Shown here piece by piece: positions 1-10,120 of a DNA stretch of 64,000 nucleotides (positions within the stretch are counted from its first letter, which is position 1; every line of letters begins with the position of its first letter). The DNA is from Pisaster brevispinus. Its lineage: Eukaryota > Echinodermata > Asteroidea > Forcipulatida > Asteriidae. Position numbers and translations under genes: made by a program. The stretch covers positions 17,927,884 to 17,991,883 of the forward strand of contig JAMKCF010000012.1 of the NCBI GenBank assembly GCA_023634235.1, given 5' to 3'. The notes under the pieces are model-generated. The model was not told where the DNA came from, did not search any database, and saw only the letters and a list, made by a program, of their open reading frames with translations.

Positions 1-242
1 AGAAGCAATAGATTTCCCAGGAACTATTTAAATTGCATGTCGCCTGTGCAGGTTGGCAAAATAAGGGAACATTGCACCTTTTTGTATGGGGCTGATGGTG
101 ACGTGTACGCATTTGTGCGTTTGCCTTGTGCACAATTCTATGGTGTTTACCAACCAATACTGTCTGTATGCATGCCTGAATGTAATTAGCAAGTTTCATG
201 GGAAGGCTAATTAATGTTAATTGTCTTGCTCTGAAAGGATAC

Positions 243-275
243 AATTGTCATGACCTGGATTCAAACCCACACCCT
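243..275 (-). repeat. Possible tRNA-like B box, minus strand
   Basis: CCTGGATTCAAACCCACACC is the reverse complement of a B box with a pairing arm. The A box was not identified. Confidence 0.3.
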
Positions 276-619
276 GATAGCCACCAGAACTTGACTCATT
301 CTCTTCGTACTCACAAGGAGATTTCAAACATGGTATATACCACAAACCTCCCATCTTTCTGACCAATTTCTGACTCATCAAAGCTGTGAGAGATTTAACA
401 TGATTCCAGAATTTATTACAGCTTGGTTAAAGACCAGTTTGTTTCTGAGTTTCCACCCCCTGCTTTCCAAGTGCTTTCCAAGACCTTACGTAGAAATAGA
501 ACATGATTCTAAACAGCCTCTCATCACCGGGCAAGTTTGATGGTACAGGGGGGAGGTCATCTGCTTTAGAATGCCAGACGGCATGGGTTCGAATCCCCAC
601 CAACAATTCTGGTACTCGG

Positions 620-960
620 GTCTCGAATTTGACAATGGACCGCAGGCCCGAGGCCAGTGATTTTAGTGTCGGGCCAGTAAACTTATGACCGTACAAGTCC
701 GGCGGTCTTGTGTTTTTTGAATAGTAACACATCACCATATTTTTTAATTAAACTGATCAATTGAGTATTGGAGTATTACCCACAAGAAAAACTTGATAAA
801 TCTTCTCTTAGTGCTTGGTACAAAAGCAGCTCAAATGTGAAACTGTGTAGAGTGTTCTTCTCATTTGGATTCCGGTTTTGTAATAAATTTTCTGGTCCAG
901 TAAACGTTTTGAGCTACAAGCCGTGCAGTCTTGTGGATTTTTTCCCCAAATTCGAGCTCT
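620..960 (+). repeat. ~340-bp inverted-repeat element (family F), copy in ETF1 intron
   Basis: Starts CTCGAATTTGACAATGGACC and ends TTCGAGCTCT, so the termini are inverted relatives. The inner block GACCGCAGGCCCGAGGCCAG and the late block TTTTCTGGTCCAGTA recur at 16070-16419 and, reversed, at 29804-30106. Non-coding, probably a non-autonomous DNA transposon. It ends 36 bp before the ETF1 exon at 997. Confidence 0.75.
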
Positions 961-996
961 GGTACTAATGACTTGTCTGGATTTTTGATTTATCAG

Positions 997-1126
997 AGGC
1001 TACAGTCTAAAATCTTGAAGTTAGTAGATGTCTCCTATGGAGGTGAGAATGGCTTCAACCAGGCTATCGAGCTGTCAGCAGAGGTGCTGGGAAATGTTAA
1101 GTTTATTCAAGAGAAGAAACTCATCG
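997..1126 (+). CDS. ETF1: ETF1 coding exon (first in window)
   Basis: Starts after tttatcag in phase 0 with RLQSK, and ends in phase 1 (CTC ATC G) at the donor gtaagt. Encodes [13 protein letters not shown] through EKKLIG, the end of the M domain. The upstream exon ending at the usual ...FDQ is not in the window, so the gene enters through an intron. Confidence 0.95.
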
Positions 1127-4100
1127 GTAAGTTAGCAGAGAGGGTTTTAGGAAGCGTATCACTTTAATCAACTTTTATTGAAACCTCTTGCCTCCATGTG
1201 TTATTATGCTCCTTGTATGCATTTTTACCTCTTTTCCATTATTTTGTAAATTGTGTGTGGAATTAAATGAAGATATCAAATAATTAACCACAAGGGAAAC
1301 TGACTGGGTAAATTTTAAATGATTTGGGGTTGTTTCAAATTTACTCCAGTCAGTTTCCCTTGTGGTTGAGTATTTGATATATGAAGTAAAAAATCCCATC
1401 CCAGTAAGGTGCTCCCTTGGCTGCTGCTTCACAGGTTGTATCGTAAACTTGGGTGTGATCCCTGGCTACACGGCAGTTAACGGCTGTATACTAGCTTCTG
1501 ACTGGCACCCCCAAACGAAGATATTGACAAAATAGGGAGACCGCCAACATAAGGCTAGAAAGCTCAGTTGGTAGAGCACAGGCACAGTAATCTGGAGGTT
1601 GTGGTTCAAATCCCGCTCTAGTCAATTTTTCTTTGATCAACCCCAAATCGAACTAAATGTAGAGTTGAATTAAATTGAATTTTAACATAACCACTTTGTA
1701 TCTTGCATGCCGTTTCATACCTTTATTAGCAAGAATCTTGCCCTTGAACACAATTGGTATCTTTTTTGCTTTAGGTAAATATTTTGATGAGATCTCTCAA
1801 GACACAGGGAAGTACTGCTTCGGTGTTGTGGACACACTCAAGGCTCTTGAGATGGGTGCGGTGGAAATCTTAATCGTCTGGGAGAACCTTGAGATAATGA
1901 GATACCTCCTGAAGAACCACTCTGCTGATGGTATGTAACTCTTCCACTGTCAAACCCCCCCCCCCCCCCCCGACGTCATCACCTCAATAAGTCTTGGTCG
2001 TTCCATTGTTGGAGTCATTTTCCGTGTGTGTAATTATTTTTTGTAGTGTGCATTTTAGGCGAGGTGCACATGTTTACATGCTCACCGTGTCTGTATACAA
2101 TTTGAGGTGCACATGTTTGCATGCTCACCGTGTCTGTATACAATTTGAGGTGCACATGTTTGCATGCTCACCGTGTCTGTATACAATTTGAGGTGCACAT
2201 GTTTACACGCTCACCGTGTCTGTATACAATTTGGTTCCCAAAATGGCAGACTATGGACAGACAGTAGAACTGGTCATATATGAGAATTTTGCATTTTGTG
2301 TCCTAATTTCTACATTATTTAAGAGTTATTTAAGAGGTCGTGTCCGTTGAAGTAGAGTACGTCCTTAGCAAAACCCTTAGCAACAGTCATAGTTGTAGCT
2401 ACCAATTTGGGTACGGCCTATCTTCCTTGAAATTCATGCTTTTTTCTCATTTTTATTTGATTTCCTGATTGGTTTTTAATGTTGATATTTTTGTTTTGTG
2501 AACAGAGGAGAAGGTTCTGCACCTCACACCTGAACAAGAGAGAGACAGAACGTACTTCATGGATAAAGATGTAAGTTACCCACGTTTGGTGCTCTATCAT
2601 GTCTATATGGGGCATAGCGTACCTTTACAAGCCTCAAAGTGTGACATTAGGGCCCAATTTCATGGATCTGTACACCCCAAAATTCAATTGTATGGGCCGT
2701 AATGCAGAGTTTCGCTGTAAGCAGAGCCATGAAATTGGGCCCAGATGTCAGATTGGTAATTTTTCTTCTGATTTCTTCTCTTCTTCTTTTTTTTGCAGAC
2801 TGGTGTTGAGCTTGAGTTAGTGGAATCACAGCCATTGCTGGAGTGGCTTGCAAACAATTACAAGACATTTGGTAAATAATCTGTTTCTCTCAATCTGTTT
2901 GTCTCAAATCAAAGCAGGACTGTAATTGTCAGGATTTTTCCTCTTTTCAGAATCTTCAAGCACGATGTTCTTATTTCTGATTTCTGGGGGGGGTTTTTTG
3001 CCCTCAGAAAAATCTGCAAAATTGTTATTTAAGGCAGGGAATACTTTTGGTATTTGACAAAGACCAGTATACTTTTGGGCTCAATGGGTCATCAAAGTTG
3101 CAAGAAAATAATGAAAGCAAAAAACACCCTTGTTGCATAGAATTGTGTGCTTTCAGATGCCTGAGAAAGGCTTCATGCCTGAAGCCTTTCTCAGATTCAG
3201 ATTTTGGTGTGATAAATTACCCCTTTCTCTAAAACTACATAACTTCAATTGGGGCTGTTTCTAACAATGTTTAATAGTATATACATCTCTCCAGTGCCCT
3301 TTACCAAGTAAGTTTTATGGTTATTAACTTGTGGATTAATTACCAAAAGTATACCCTGCAAAAAGTCTATACCATATCTACATGTATGTCAGCCCTTGTA
3401 CTCAATAAAACAGACTTGATCACCCTTCGACTTCAAAATTTCTTAAAAGAGGTGGTGTTGCGTTTCAGGCAGGAAAGACAAATTCCTTGTTCTGACAAAA
3501 CCTTTGATTTTCTATTTGAGACGTTGTAGAGCGTCTAAAATCTAACAGCCTGTATATTCCAGGGGCTTCATCTACAAACCAAGTGGATGTCATTTCTGTT
3601 TTTCAGCGTTTTTCATTTGTGTACAATCACATCCCTGTAACAGTTTTATTTCTCTTTAAATAAAACTCAAATAACCCTCACTAAGGTGTGAAACAAGCAC
3701 ATATATTTTCAGCAGTTGGTTGCAATTAGCCATTCATACCTACGTACATGTGTCAACTGTGATACCTCGGATATGATGATGTATGCAAAAGAATGTAATT
3801 TTGAAAAAATTTTTATAGTTAATGTAAAGGTGTCTGACAAAAGAGCTTTTAAAAATGAAAGATTTCATCTCCAGTTCCAGTGCTTTCAAATATTTTGACG
3901 CAGTGTTTTATAACCAGAAATGCTAAGGAATAACCGAGAGGCTGTTTGGATTCAAACTTTACTGTGTTTTTCGTTTTTCAGGTTCCACCCTTGAAATCAT
4001 CACAGACAGGTCGCAAGAAGGGTCACAATTCTGTAAGGGATTTGGTGGCATCGGAGGAATCCTCCGTTACCGGGTGGACTTCCAACAGATGGAATTGGAT

Positions 4101-4133
4101 GATAGTGATTTCAACGACTTTGATGACTATTAA
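997..4133 (+). CDS. ETF1: Eukaryotic peptide chain release factor subunit 1 (eRF1), 3' part of gene, 5 exons
   Basis: eRF1 recognises all three stop codons in the ribosomal A site and, with the GTPase eRF3, triggers peptide release in the cytoplasm. The joined exons 997-1126, 1775-1930, 2506-2570, 2799-2871 and 3982-4133 encode 191 residues plus a TAA stop and align without gaps to about residue 245 onward of the 437-residue human protein until the acidic tail. This covers the end of the M domain and the whole C (eRF3-binding) domain. Visible hallmarks are [63 protein letters not shown] and [16 protein letters not shown]. The N domain (NIKS, YxCxxxF) and the GGQ motif lie left of the window. 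All introns are GT-AG and the phases fit (0 entering, then 1, 1, 0, 1). The tail ends in an acidic [11 protein letters not shown], slightly shorter than in human. Identification is essentially certain. Confidence 0.97.
1273..1380. repeat. 108-bp near-perfect palindromic element in ETF1 intron
   Basis: The arms ATATCAAATAATTAACCACA... and ...TGTGGTTGAGTATTTGATAT are inverted copies, continuing through AAGGGAAACTGACTGG / CCAGTCAGTTTCCCTT, giving about 35-nt arms. The transcript could fold this into a strong hairpin. A diverged relative lies at 50876-50963. Confidence 0.75.
1553..1623 (+). repeat. tRNA-like sequence (tRNA pseudogene or SINE head) in ETF1 intron
   Basis: Seventy-one nt with a full 7-bp acceptor stem (GGCTAGA / TCTAGTC, one G-T pair), an A box (AGCTCAGTTGGTAGAGC) and a B box (GGTTCAAATCC). 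The D-stem GCTC/GAGC pairs, but the anticodon stem has mismatches and the T-stem is disturbed, so it is unlikely to be a working tRNA. Confidence 0.55.
1775..1930 (+). CDS. ETF1: ETF1 coding exon
   Basis: The acceptor is tttgctttag. The exon starts with GT, completing the glycine codon of KLIG|KYFDEI, and ends in phase 1 at gtatgt after HSAD. It encodes [17 protein letters not shown] and the [16 protein letters not shown] helix-strand of the C domain. The segment [10 protein letters not shown] is the part least like human eRF1. Confidence 0.96.
1955..1971 (+). repeat. C17 homopolymer in ETF1 intron
   Basis: Seventeen consecutive C, 24 nt after the donor at 1931. Length may be uncertain in the assembly. 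Confidence 0.9.
2061..2232 (+). repeat. 43-bp tandem repeat, 4 copies, in ETF1 intron
   Basis: Four head-to-tail units starting GAGGTGCACATGTTT and ending CTGTATACAATTT; 4 x 43 = 172 bp. Units differ at only a few positions (tacatg, gcatg, tacacg). The ORF across it is a by-product of the repeat. Confidence 0.95.
2334..2418. repeat. Short family B (tacggcc) element copy in ETF1 intron
   Basis: Contains CCTTAGCAAAACCCTTAGCA, CATAGTTGTAGCTACCAATT and ends GGTACGGCC followed by TA, matching the right half of the family B copies; the left part is shortened. Confidence 0.6.
2506..2570 (+). CDS. ETF1: ETF1 coding exon
   Basis: Acceptor ttgtgaacag, donor gtaagt. A 65-nt exon encoding [20 protein letters not shown] plus KD, within the C-domain minidomain region. 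It leaves in phase 0. Confidence 0.95.
2650..2742. repeat. Family A palindromic element (GGGCCCAATTTCAT ends) in ETF1 intron
   Basis: Starts GGGCCCAATTTCATGG and ends CCATGAAATTGGGCCC, a perfect 14-bp terminal inverted repeat or longer. ORFs on both strands here mirror each other because of the palindrome. Confidence 0.85.
2799..2871 (+). CDS. ETF1: ETF1 coding exon
   Basis: Follows a long pyrimidine tract and tttgcag; the donor is ggtaaat. A 73-nt exon encoding [20 protein letters not shown] then YKTF, matching the ...ESMPLLEWFANNYKKF stretch of human eRF1. It leaves in phase 1. Confidence 0.95.
3161..3194. repeat. 34-bp perfect hairpin in ETF1 intron
   Basis: CTGAGAAAGGCTTCA and TGAAGCCTTTCTCAG face each other around a 4-nt gap. 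No target duplication was checked. Confidence 0.75.
3982..4133 (+). CDS. ETF1: ETF1 last coding exon with stop
   Basis: Acceptor tcgtttttcag. Encodes [32 protein letters not shown] and the acidic tail ending DDY, then TAA at 4131-4133. The tail carries no GGDDEF-like insertion as in vertebrates but keeps the acidic C-terminus. Confidence 0.96.
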
Positions 4134-4754
4134 AGGAAAACAGAGTTCGTCCTCATACTGAGGTCAGATTAAGTCAAATATGAGGGCAATTAGTCAAAGG
4201 ATTAGTTGGTATAGCTACTGTGGATTGTACCTGGATTAGCAGAAGATCTGCTTAATCTTGGGCAGCAGCTTTTAGTGAACACTAAAACTGCATTGGCCAA
4301 TGTGTGATACTGTTATATATGTACCTATTTTAAGAAAGTCGGTTGGGTATAAATTTGAACCATTAAAATATACCACAATGCACTGAGACTCTTCCCTACC
4401 ATTTGTCTGGATGATGCTACTTAGTAAAACAACAAGCATAGTGTACATCAAAAGGTCAAACCCAAATCGTTTGGGGGGGGACACAGTTTTTTTAAATTGT
4501 TTAATAATAAGGGCAGAAAAAGGTGTACAGCCTTCTAGCAAATTCAGACAACTATTAATACCTCATACCTTATCCAATTGTCACTCCACCCTTAATAATC
4601 TATTACCAAATTAACCATATGTTATAAACAATAAACATGCTGAGATTTGCAGTAACACCATATTCATGAAAGTAATCGCTCTTTAAGTTGTGGTGCATCT
4701 GAAAGGGGGCGTTGGTGATTGTCCCCACAGGGGAGCCACCTCTCAGCCGATCAG

Positions 4755-4990
4755 CTGATTACCTCGGGTTTTTGTTGTTTCTCAGCTGTGCCATAGAAAA
4801 TTGAGAAAGAGTACAATGTATTGCTGTGCCTGGCACTTCCCCTGTCTTTTGCATGTCTGTCTTCAGGAGAAGGCTGGACTCTGATGCTGCAGTCTATTGA
4901 AGACAATCAGAGCCTACATATTGATCGAAACGTCCAGTTGTTAAAACCACTGGTTCTTTTCAGAATCACCGCAACTCATTCAGAGACTTG
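4755..4990 (+). repeat. Dispersed repeat fragment downstream of ETF1
   Basis: CATAGAAAATTGAGAAAGAG and TTGCTGTGCCTGGCAC recur in changed form at about 21660-21720. The segment ATTGATCGAAACGTCCAGTT resembles 3' ends of retroelement-type repeats common in marine invertebrates; that is recollection, not a match shown here. Confidence 0.4.
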
Positions 4991-5140
4991 TTCATGTACA
5001 TGGTGTTAACACAAACCTTAATAAGTAGCTCCACCAAGCAAAGCTTCAAATCCTATTTAGACTATTGATCAGAAAATAGTTAGCTGATTGCAAACTGCTT
5101 ACCAACCAAAAGGTCCTATGGTAAAAATGCAAAAAAATGG

Positions 5141-5206
5141 GTTAATGGCCTGACGTTTCGACCCTAGCAGTGTCTTTCCCTAGGGTCAAAATGTCAGGCC
5201 ATTAAC
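5141..5206. repeat. 66-bp palindrome (GTTAATGGCCTGAC arms)
   Basis: GTTAATGGCCTGACGTTTCG with ACCCTA, facing TAGGGTCAAAATGTCAGGCC then ATTAAC. The arms are about 26 nt with few mismatches. Confidence 0.75.
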
Positions 5207-5842
5207 TATTTTTTAGAATGTTAATCATTTACCCATCTTGTGTAACCACTACCCCCCTACCCTTTTGAAATTTAAATCTGAAAATGGAATGGACATTTTA
5301 TAATCTTTGACTTTATAGAGCCAGTGCATTCTGTTGCTGGGATTTTTTATATTCCTTCTAAAATAACACTTTTTTGAATTGTAAAGTTGCATTTAAGTTT
5401 CTGATTTGAAGCTCCACTGTCAAGAATTAGTATACTGTGAAGGATTTGATGTATTATATGGCGGGAATCGACGACAGAGGTGGGAACCGGTATCAGGATT
5501 AACTGAAACGGAACTTTCAAAAGTAAAGTTATTCTGTTTATGTTGTGGTTCCATTTTCCACTTGTGTCTTGCTCTGTCAAAATTTAGATCAACAAGAAGG
5601 CTTGCCTTCCTTTTTTCCTTGTCCTTTCTATTTCCCACACAGGTAACTGGCCATGAACCAAAGATATTTTTATGTAGTTGTTTTTCTCATTATTTCTACA
5701 CTTTGGCCAATGTTTGTTAGATTTTGAAGCTTCTTTTAATATCTGGATGAGGAGATATGATCATGGAATTTTCACAGCGACAAATAATTTTCAGATATGG
5801 GGTACAGTTCTATGGGAACAGAAGCAAGTACTTATCGATTGA

Positions 5843-6250
5843 TGGTTGCAAACACTGCGTAAAGTTGTCTCTCACTGATGTGGTGATAACACTTGGTGCT
5901 TCTGGTGAGTTTCGAACCTGTAACCCTCTTGAAGCCTTCCTTTAACTTGAATCTGCTGTTCATTTGTTTGTATGGCTTAACATCATGAGAATCAAGAAGT
6001 ATACAGTTATGTTTGTGTCACTTGTAAACTTTAGAATCGGTTCTTTGATTATGCAATGAGACAACAAATCAATAAGATTCCTTAACCAGAGGAAGCCAAG
6101 TGACTGCGGCTGGTTTACCACACTAGCATTGATTGAAGCATAGGATGCCCTTGACAGCAGCCACAACATCCGCCAATGCAGACACGGTGGAATTCCACTC
6201 TTTGGTTGCAAACACTGCGTTAAGTTTTGGTTTGTCTCCCACTGATGTGG
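5843..6250 (+). repeat. Separated direct repeat downstream of ETF1
   Basis: GGTTGCAAACACTGCGT followed by AAGTT, GTCTC and CACTGATGTGG occurs at 5843-5882 and again at 6203-6250. The function of the segment between is unknown. Confidence 0.55.
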
Positions 6251-7124
6251 TTTGCTGACCGCCATTGTACAGCCATCGTCTTTGTTTTGTGGCCTGATTA
6301 CACCAATATAATCATGATGACTTTTCATTATGCAAAACAGGTACCTGAGCATAATTCTTATGGGAGAAAAATAAGATGGTTGTAGATTGGAAAGTAACAA
6401 TCACCTTAAAAAGAAAACAAAAGTTATTTGGAAATTTCAGTGGTGAGTTGCCATATTCACTTGTATCCATTTTTATACTGTGAAGTGTGGCATTAAATAT
6501 CTTGTGTGGTGGTTCACTGTTCATGTAGATTTAATTCAATAAAGGAAAAACTGTTAAAGTATTTTATATATCAAGAGAGTTAATTATGTCATGCTACAAC
6601 TTGATGATCCTCCAACTTTAACTGGGAAAGGCCCATCCTAGGATGGGCCCATCTTGGGATGGTCCCAACTTGGGATGGGCCCAACTGTTGATTGGAAAGG
6701 TACTCAAGTTTGGAGGTGACACTTACATTTGTACATACAAGTTTCAATGTCAACCCAACAGAGAATGACATTCTTATTTTAAAAAACTAATAATTTGTTT
6801 CTTTTCTGTAAGCTACTGAAATTTGTTGTTACATGTAAACAACAATAAAGATTCAACAAACGGAAAACAAAAGATAGATCGACATCAACGAAAAACAAAT
6901 AAAGGTGTGCTTTTTATGCAATGTATTTGTAATGACTGATGTCCAGGTCAAGGTTGATTGAGAAATAAAGCTTAGCATGGGAAATTTGTACCTTAGGAAG
7001 GGTTCAATTTGAATGTGTTGCCTACCAAATGTATGTGCTAAACAATAGTTAGCAAAACACAAGTTACAAACAGTTGGCATCACATTGCTAGTAACCTGTT
7101 TCTGCTAAGCACGATTTTGTTTAT

Positions 7125-7260
7125 AGACCCTTGCTTATGGTGTCACTAGCCCAAACAGCGTCCTCACAGAGGTCAATGAAGACCTATCATTGGCTGGGAG
7201 TTGTACGCACGCATGTTTCCATTGTTTGACTTCAGGATTGGTGGCCAATGCAAGGGGTCT
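7125..7260. repeat. Inverted-repeat element (AGACCCTTGC ends)
   Basis: Starts AGACCCTTGCTTATGG and ends CCAATGCAAGGGGTCT. The inner CAAACAGCGTCCTCACAGAG recurs as CAAACAGCGCCCTCACTGAG near 58225, marking a family. Confidence 0.6.
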
Positions 7261-7588
7261 GTTGCTAGTACATTTGTGTCACCGGCAACTCTGAAAAATT
7301 GATCCCAGATATCCAGAATATTTTCTCTTTTTCTTGTGATCAGTGTTTGTATTTTGATGTGAATATCGTCCTATTTTTAAAATGATGTAACTGGGACTGA
7401 TTTGGAACGCATTTTAAATTAATGCAACAAATAATATTGATCACAATTAAAGAGATTTAGTGATTACATCTTACATTTCATTGCAAATGACTTTCAATTT
7501 CTCACGTATTTCAGTTTAATTTATACCAGCTTGAGGACAATTTTTTCAGAATATTCCAAGCTTAGTATTTTATAAGCAAGAATGGTTT

Positions 7589-7668
7589 AGCAGCCAAAGT
7601 ATTACTTTGTGCTAAGCGATTTGGTTATAGCAGTCAAAGTATTACTTTGCGCTAAGCGATTTGGTGAA
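7589..7668 (+). repeat. 40-bp tandem duplication
   Basis: Two units beginning AGCAGCCAAAGTATTACTTT and AGCAGTCAAAGTATTACTTT, both ending near GCGATTTGGT; few differences. Confidence 0.85.
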
Positions 7669-8339
7669 ACAGTCCTGAGTTTTCAAAAGTACAAGGCATA
7701 AATTGGAATTCAGACTGATATTATTTAGTTAAAAGGTACAAGATTCATATGAAGGAGTTGAAACCATCATAAAGAAAAAGAAGAAGATATGTGTTCAAAT
7801 TGATTCCATCATAAACAAAATAATATTTAGAACTCGACTGTAGAATCAACCATTATTTGCCCTTTTGATGATCAAACTTGATTTAAAGGCTTCCCCAAGG
7901 CTTAGTGATAACTTCACATTGTTAGGATGGCTTGTATTTATTTTACATCAATATTTGATGTCGTCTGCCATTGAGTTTATTTTAACCTTTATTTTGCTGA
8001 CAAACATTCAGGATTTATAAACTGTTTGTTTACCCGTGTTATTGAATAACTATTGGACTAATAACATGCACAGCAGTATCTTTTGTCTTGTTAGAAACTT
8101 TAATTAGGTTGAGTTGATCTGTTTCTCTATGGATGAATGTGTATTAACTATTAAAAAGAATTGAAAATCATGAAACCTTTTTTTAAAGTATCAACACATT
8201 GTCTTTGTGGTTTTCTTTTAGTCAATAATTGCATGTGCAGTTGGTCCAAACATCAGCCTGTTTTGCTGCTGCCGTTGAGGGCACTTTCTGGTATCAAGAT
8301 TCGTTATCACAAATTTTAGTTATGCATTAAATGATTAAT

Positions 8340-8880
8340 TCGCGGCATAGGGATCTTCAATTACGTAGTAGCCTACGTCACGAGGTGATTCGCAATTCCT
8401 AACTATTCATGGCGAATTTTCAAAACCCGCATTGAAGATCATTAAAACTACAGATGTTTGTTGGCCGGGGATTATGTTCCAGGCTGCACTGTTGCGGCCC
8501 GACAGCTACTACTTCCATGGTCAGACAGACGTGATTTTTTCTCAAGGGGGAAGTGGTAACCTGTTGTGATAAACATCTTACTCCCCTTCGGCAATCTGTA
8601 ATTGTGGGTTCATGGGTAATGATATTGACAGATCTCTTATAATGATGCGTGCCATGTGACTTAAATTGGATTTTTAATTCTATTGAACATAATAATGAGG
8701 TAGTTGTTGTGTCGGTCCGATGAGCGTTTTCGGCTGGACTTGATCTCCCGAGTAAGAACAGTGTCCGGGTTCATGTTATTGTTACGATCGGACCTTATCA
8801 CTTTGGGCCCTTGTCAGGTTGGTGACGAAAATCATCACGGACTGGATCCATTGTGACACCAGTTGTGCTATTTACTTTGC
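8340..8880. promoter_or_regulatory. CpG-richer stretch upstream of FAM53, possible regulatory region
   Basis: CpG dinucleotides are visibly more frequent here (for example TTCGCGGC, TACGTCACGAGG, GTTGCGGCCCGAC, GTCGGTCCGATGAGCG) than in the surrounding AT-rich sequence, and no ORF explains it. GGGATCTTCAAT and ATTGAAGATC at about 8349 and 8434 are partly inverted, so an old element is an alternative. Confidence 0.25.
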
Positions 8881-9696
8881 AATAAATAGAATCATGACAG
8901 GCTGATCAAATCAGTAAACTACCAGTTCTTTCAATTTATTTCAAACTTTTACTTTTATCTGTTATATTTCCTGCATAATCAATAAAAGATCACGCAGTTT
9001 TTAAAAATTTGTTTAAAGTATAGATAGTCTACATTTCCGAAGAAGCAGGAACTATAAATCGTTTTTTTCATACGTAAAGATTTAAAGCACAATCCAAAAG
9101 CGAACTTGAAACTGAACTTACCAAGTAATTGGTTTGGTGTGGTTGGTTTGATAAAATTATGAGGAACTTAACAATACATTGGATAAAAGATAAAGAAGAC
9201 GTAAGATGTCAAGTAAAGGCTTATTGTCAAGAAGGTCCATAGCGCCCCCAAGGTATCCCAATCGCCGATGTGCACGACCTATTGAGGGCGTGTTGTGCAT
9301 ACAGAAACCAATTTCTGTCCTGTAAAATTTGTGATGCTCACTTGTATAATGTATTCATACGTATAAAGTAGATTGATATGATGTCTGAGGGGAGGAGTGT
9401 ATGCAAAATTAATTAGGGGGCGGGGTGCTTCACTCCCTTCCAAACATTAATTTACCTACAAAAACAGAAAGAAAGAAAGTTTGTAACAGAAAATGTCAGG
9501 CCTTAAAGGGAACCGAATGAACAAGTAAACGTACTGTTTGACACTTAATTTAGCGACATTGATTGCCACCCTACCCAAGTAAGTTAAATCATAAAAGCGA
9601 ACAAATAAATTATGCAGAATGACTGGTTCATGGATCATTCATCCCAGAGCCGCACACCGTACAGCTTCGGATTCTTGTGCCAGAACACGTCAACTC

Positions 9697-9728
9697 ATTG
9701 GACAACATTTCTGACGTCATTTTATAAA
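9697..9728 (+). promoter_or_regulatory. Candidate core promoter: ATTGG, consensus CRE, TATA box
   Basis: Within 32 bp lie ATTGG (inverted CCAAT, 9697-9701), the palindromic cAMP-response element TGACGTCA (9712-9719) and TATAAA (9723-9728). A transcription start near 9755 would lead into the candidate first exon ending at 10120, about 6.7 kb before the FAM53 start codon. The order suggests a promoter, but the CRE-TATA spacing is very tight and no expression data are available. Confidence 0.35.
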
Positions 9729-9754
9729 GAGACACAACCACTATGTAGTAGGGG

Positions 9755-10120
9755 TGGTCAATTGAAACTAAGTATAATTACCTCTTGATTTTACATTTTG
9801 AACCTTATCTATAAGCATTTATTTTGTAAGTCGATCAATAGATGATGTTTGAAAGTATATTGATTATAGTTTATTTACGTTTTATTGAATGATATCTTGG
9901 ATTTGTAGATGTTTTTATGGAACGTAACACTGTGACAGTGTTGACATTTGTAGCCCAGCATGCAGGGATGTCCATTCATTACTATAGCGCATAAACACGT
10001 CGTATACAGCTCTAGCAAACTCGGCGTACACAAACTGCAGCATAAGAAGCTGCCACTTGCCGTTCGGATATCGTGCGTGGAAGTTGTTGAGTGAAAATGG
10101 CTGGATCTTGCAAAGTTGAG
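9755..10120 (+). other. Candidate first (mainly 5' UTR) exon of FAM53
   Basis: This follows the candidate promoter and ends at a plausible donor (GAG|gtaatt at 10121). The last 24 nt read ATG GCT GGA TCT TGC AAA GTT GAG in a good Kozak context (gaaaATGG), but this 8-codon reading is not in frame with the FAM53 exon at the acceptors I tested. It may be a non-coding leader with an upstream ORF, or belong to another transcript. The start is approximate. Confidence 0.3.

Larger units (their letters stand above)
4134..6543 (+). other. Probable ETF1 3' UTR with candidate poly(A) signals
   Basis: The sequence after the ETF1 stop has no coding features. AATAAA hexamers on the + strand occur at 4630-4635, 6538-6543 and 6844-6849, any of which could end the transcript. 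Vertebrate ETF1 mRNAs have long 3' UTRs, so the distal ones are plausible. The stretch also contains small repeats, listed separately. The 146-aa minus-strand ORF at 5960-6400 overlaps a direct repeat and shows no family resemblance. Confidence 0.5.
6850..9696. other. Intergenic stretch between ETF1 and FAM53, no gene seen
   Basis: Mostly AT-rich sequence with no coding signal. It contains an inverted-repeat element (7125-7260), a 40-bp tandem duplication (7589-7668) and a CpG-richer stretch at about 8340-8880 that could be regulatory. Nothing else is recognised. Confidence 0.5.

Noticed and set aside
1553..1623. Functional tRNA gene
   Set aside because: Anticodon stem and T-stem are mismatched.
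1994..2191. 65-aa ORF with repeated [15 protein letters not shown] units
   Set aside because: By-product of the 43-bp tandem repeat in an intron.
2061..2232. CRISPR-like array
   Set aside because: Units are contiguous with no unique spacers, in a eukaryotic intron.
2599..2868. Mirror ORFs on both strands
   Set aside because: Caused by the palindromic family A element and the adjoining ETF1 exon.
5960..6400. 146-aa minus-strand ORF
   Set aside because: Overlaps a direct repeat downstream of ETF1; no domain, splice or conservation evidence.
10097..10120. MAGSCKVE as the true N-terminus of FAM53
   Set aside because: Its phase does not join in frame to the 16823 exon at the acceptors tested (16728, 16731), and the family begins at MVT.ITE.
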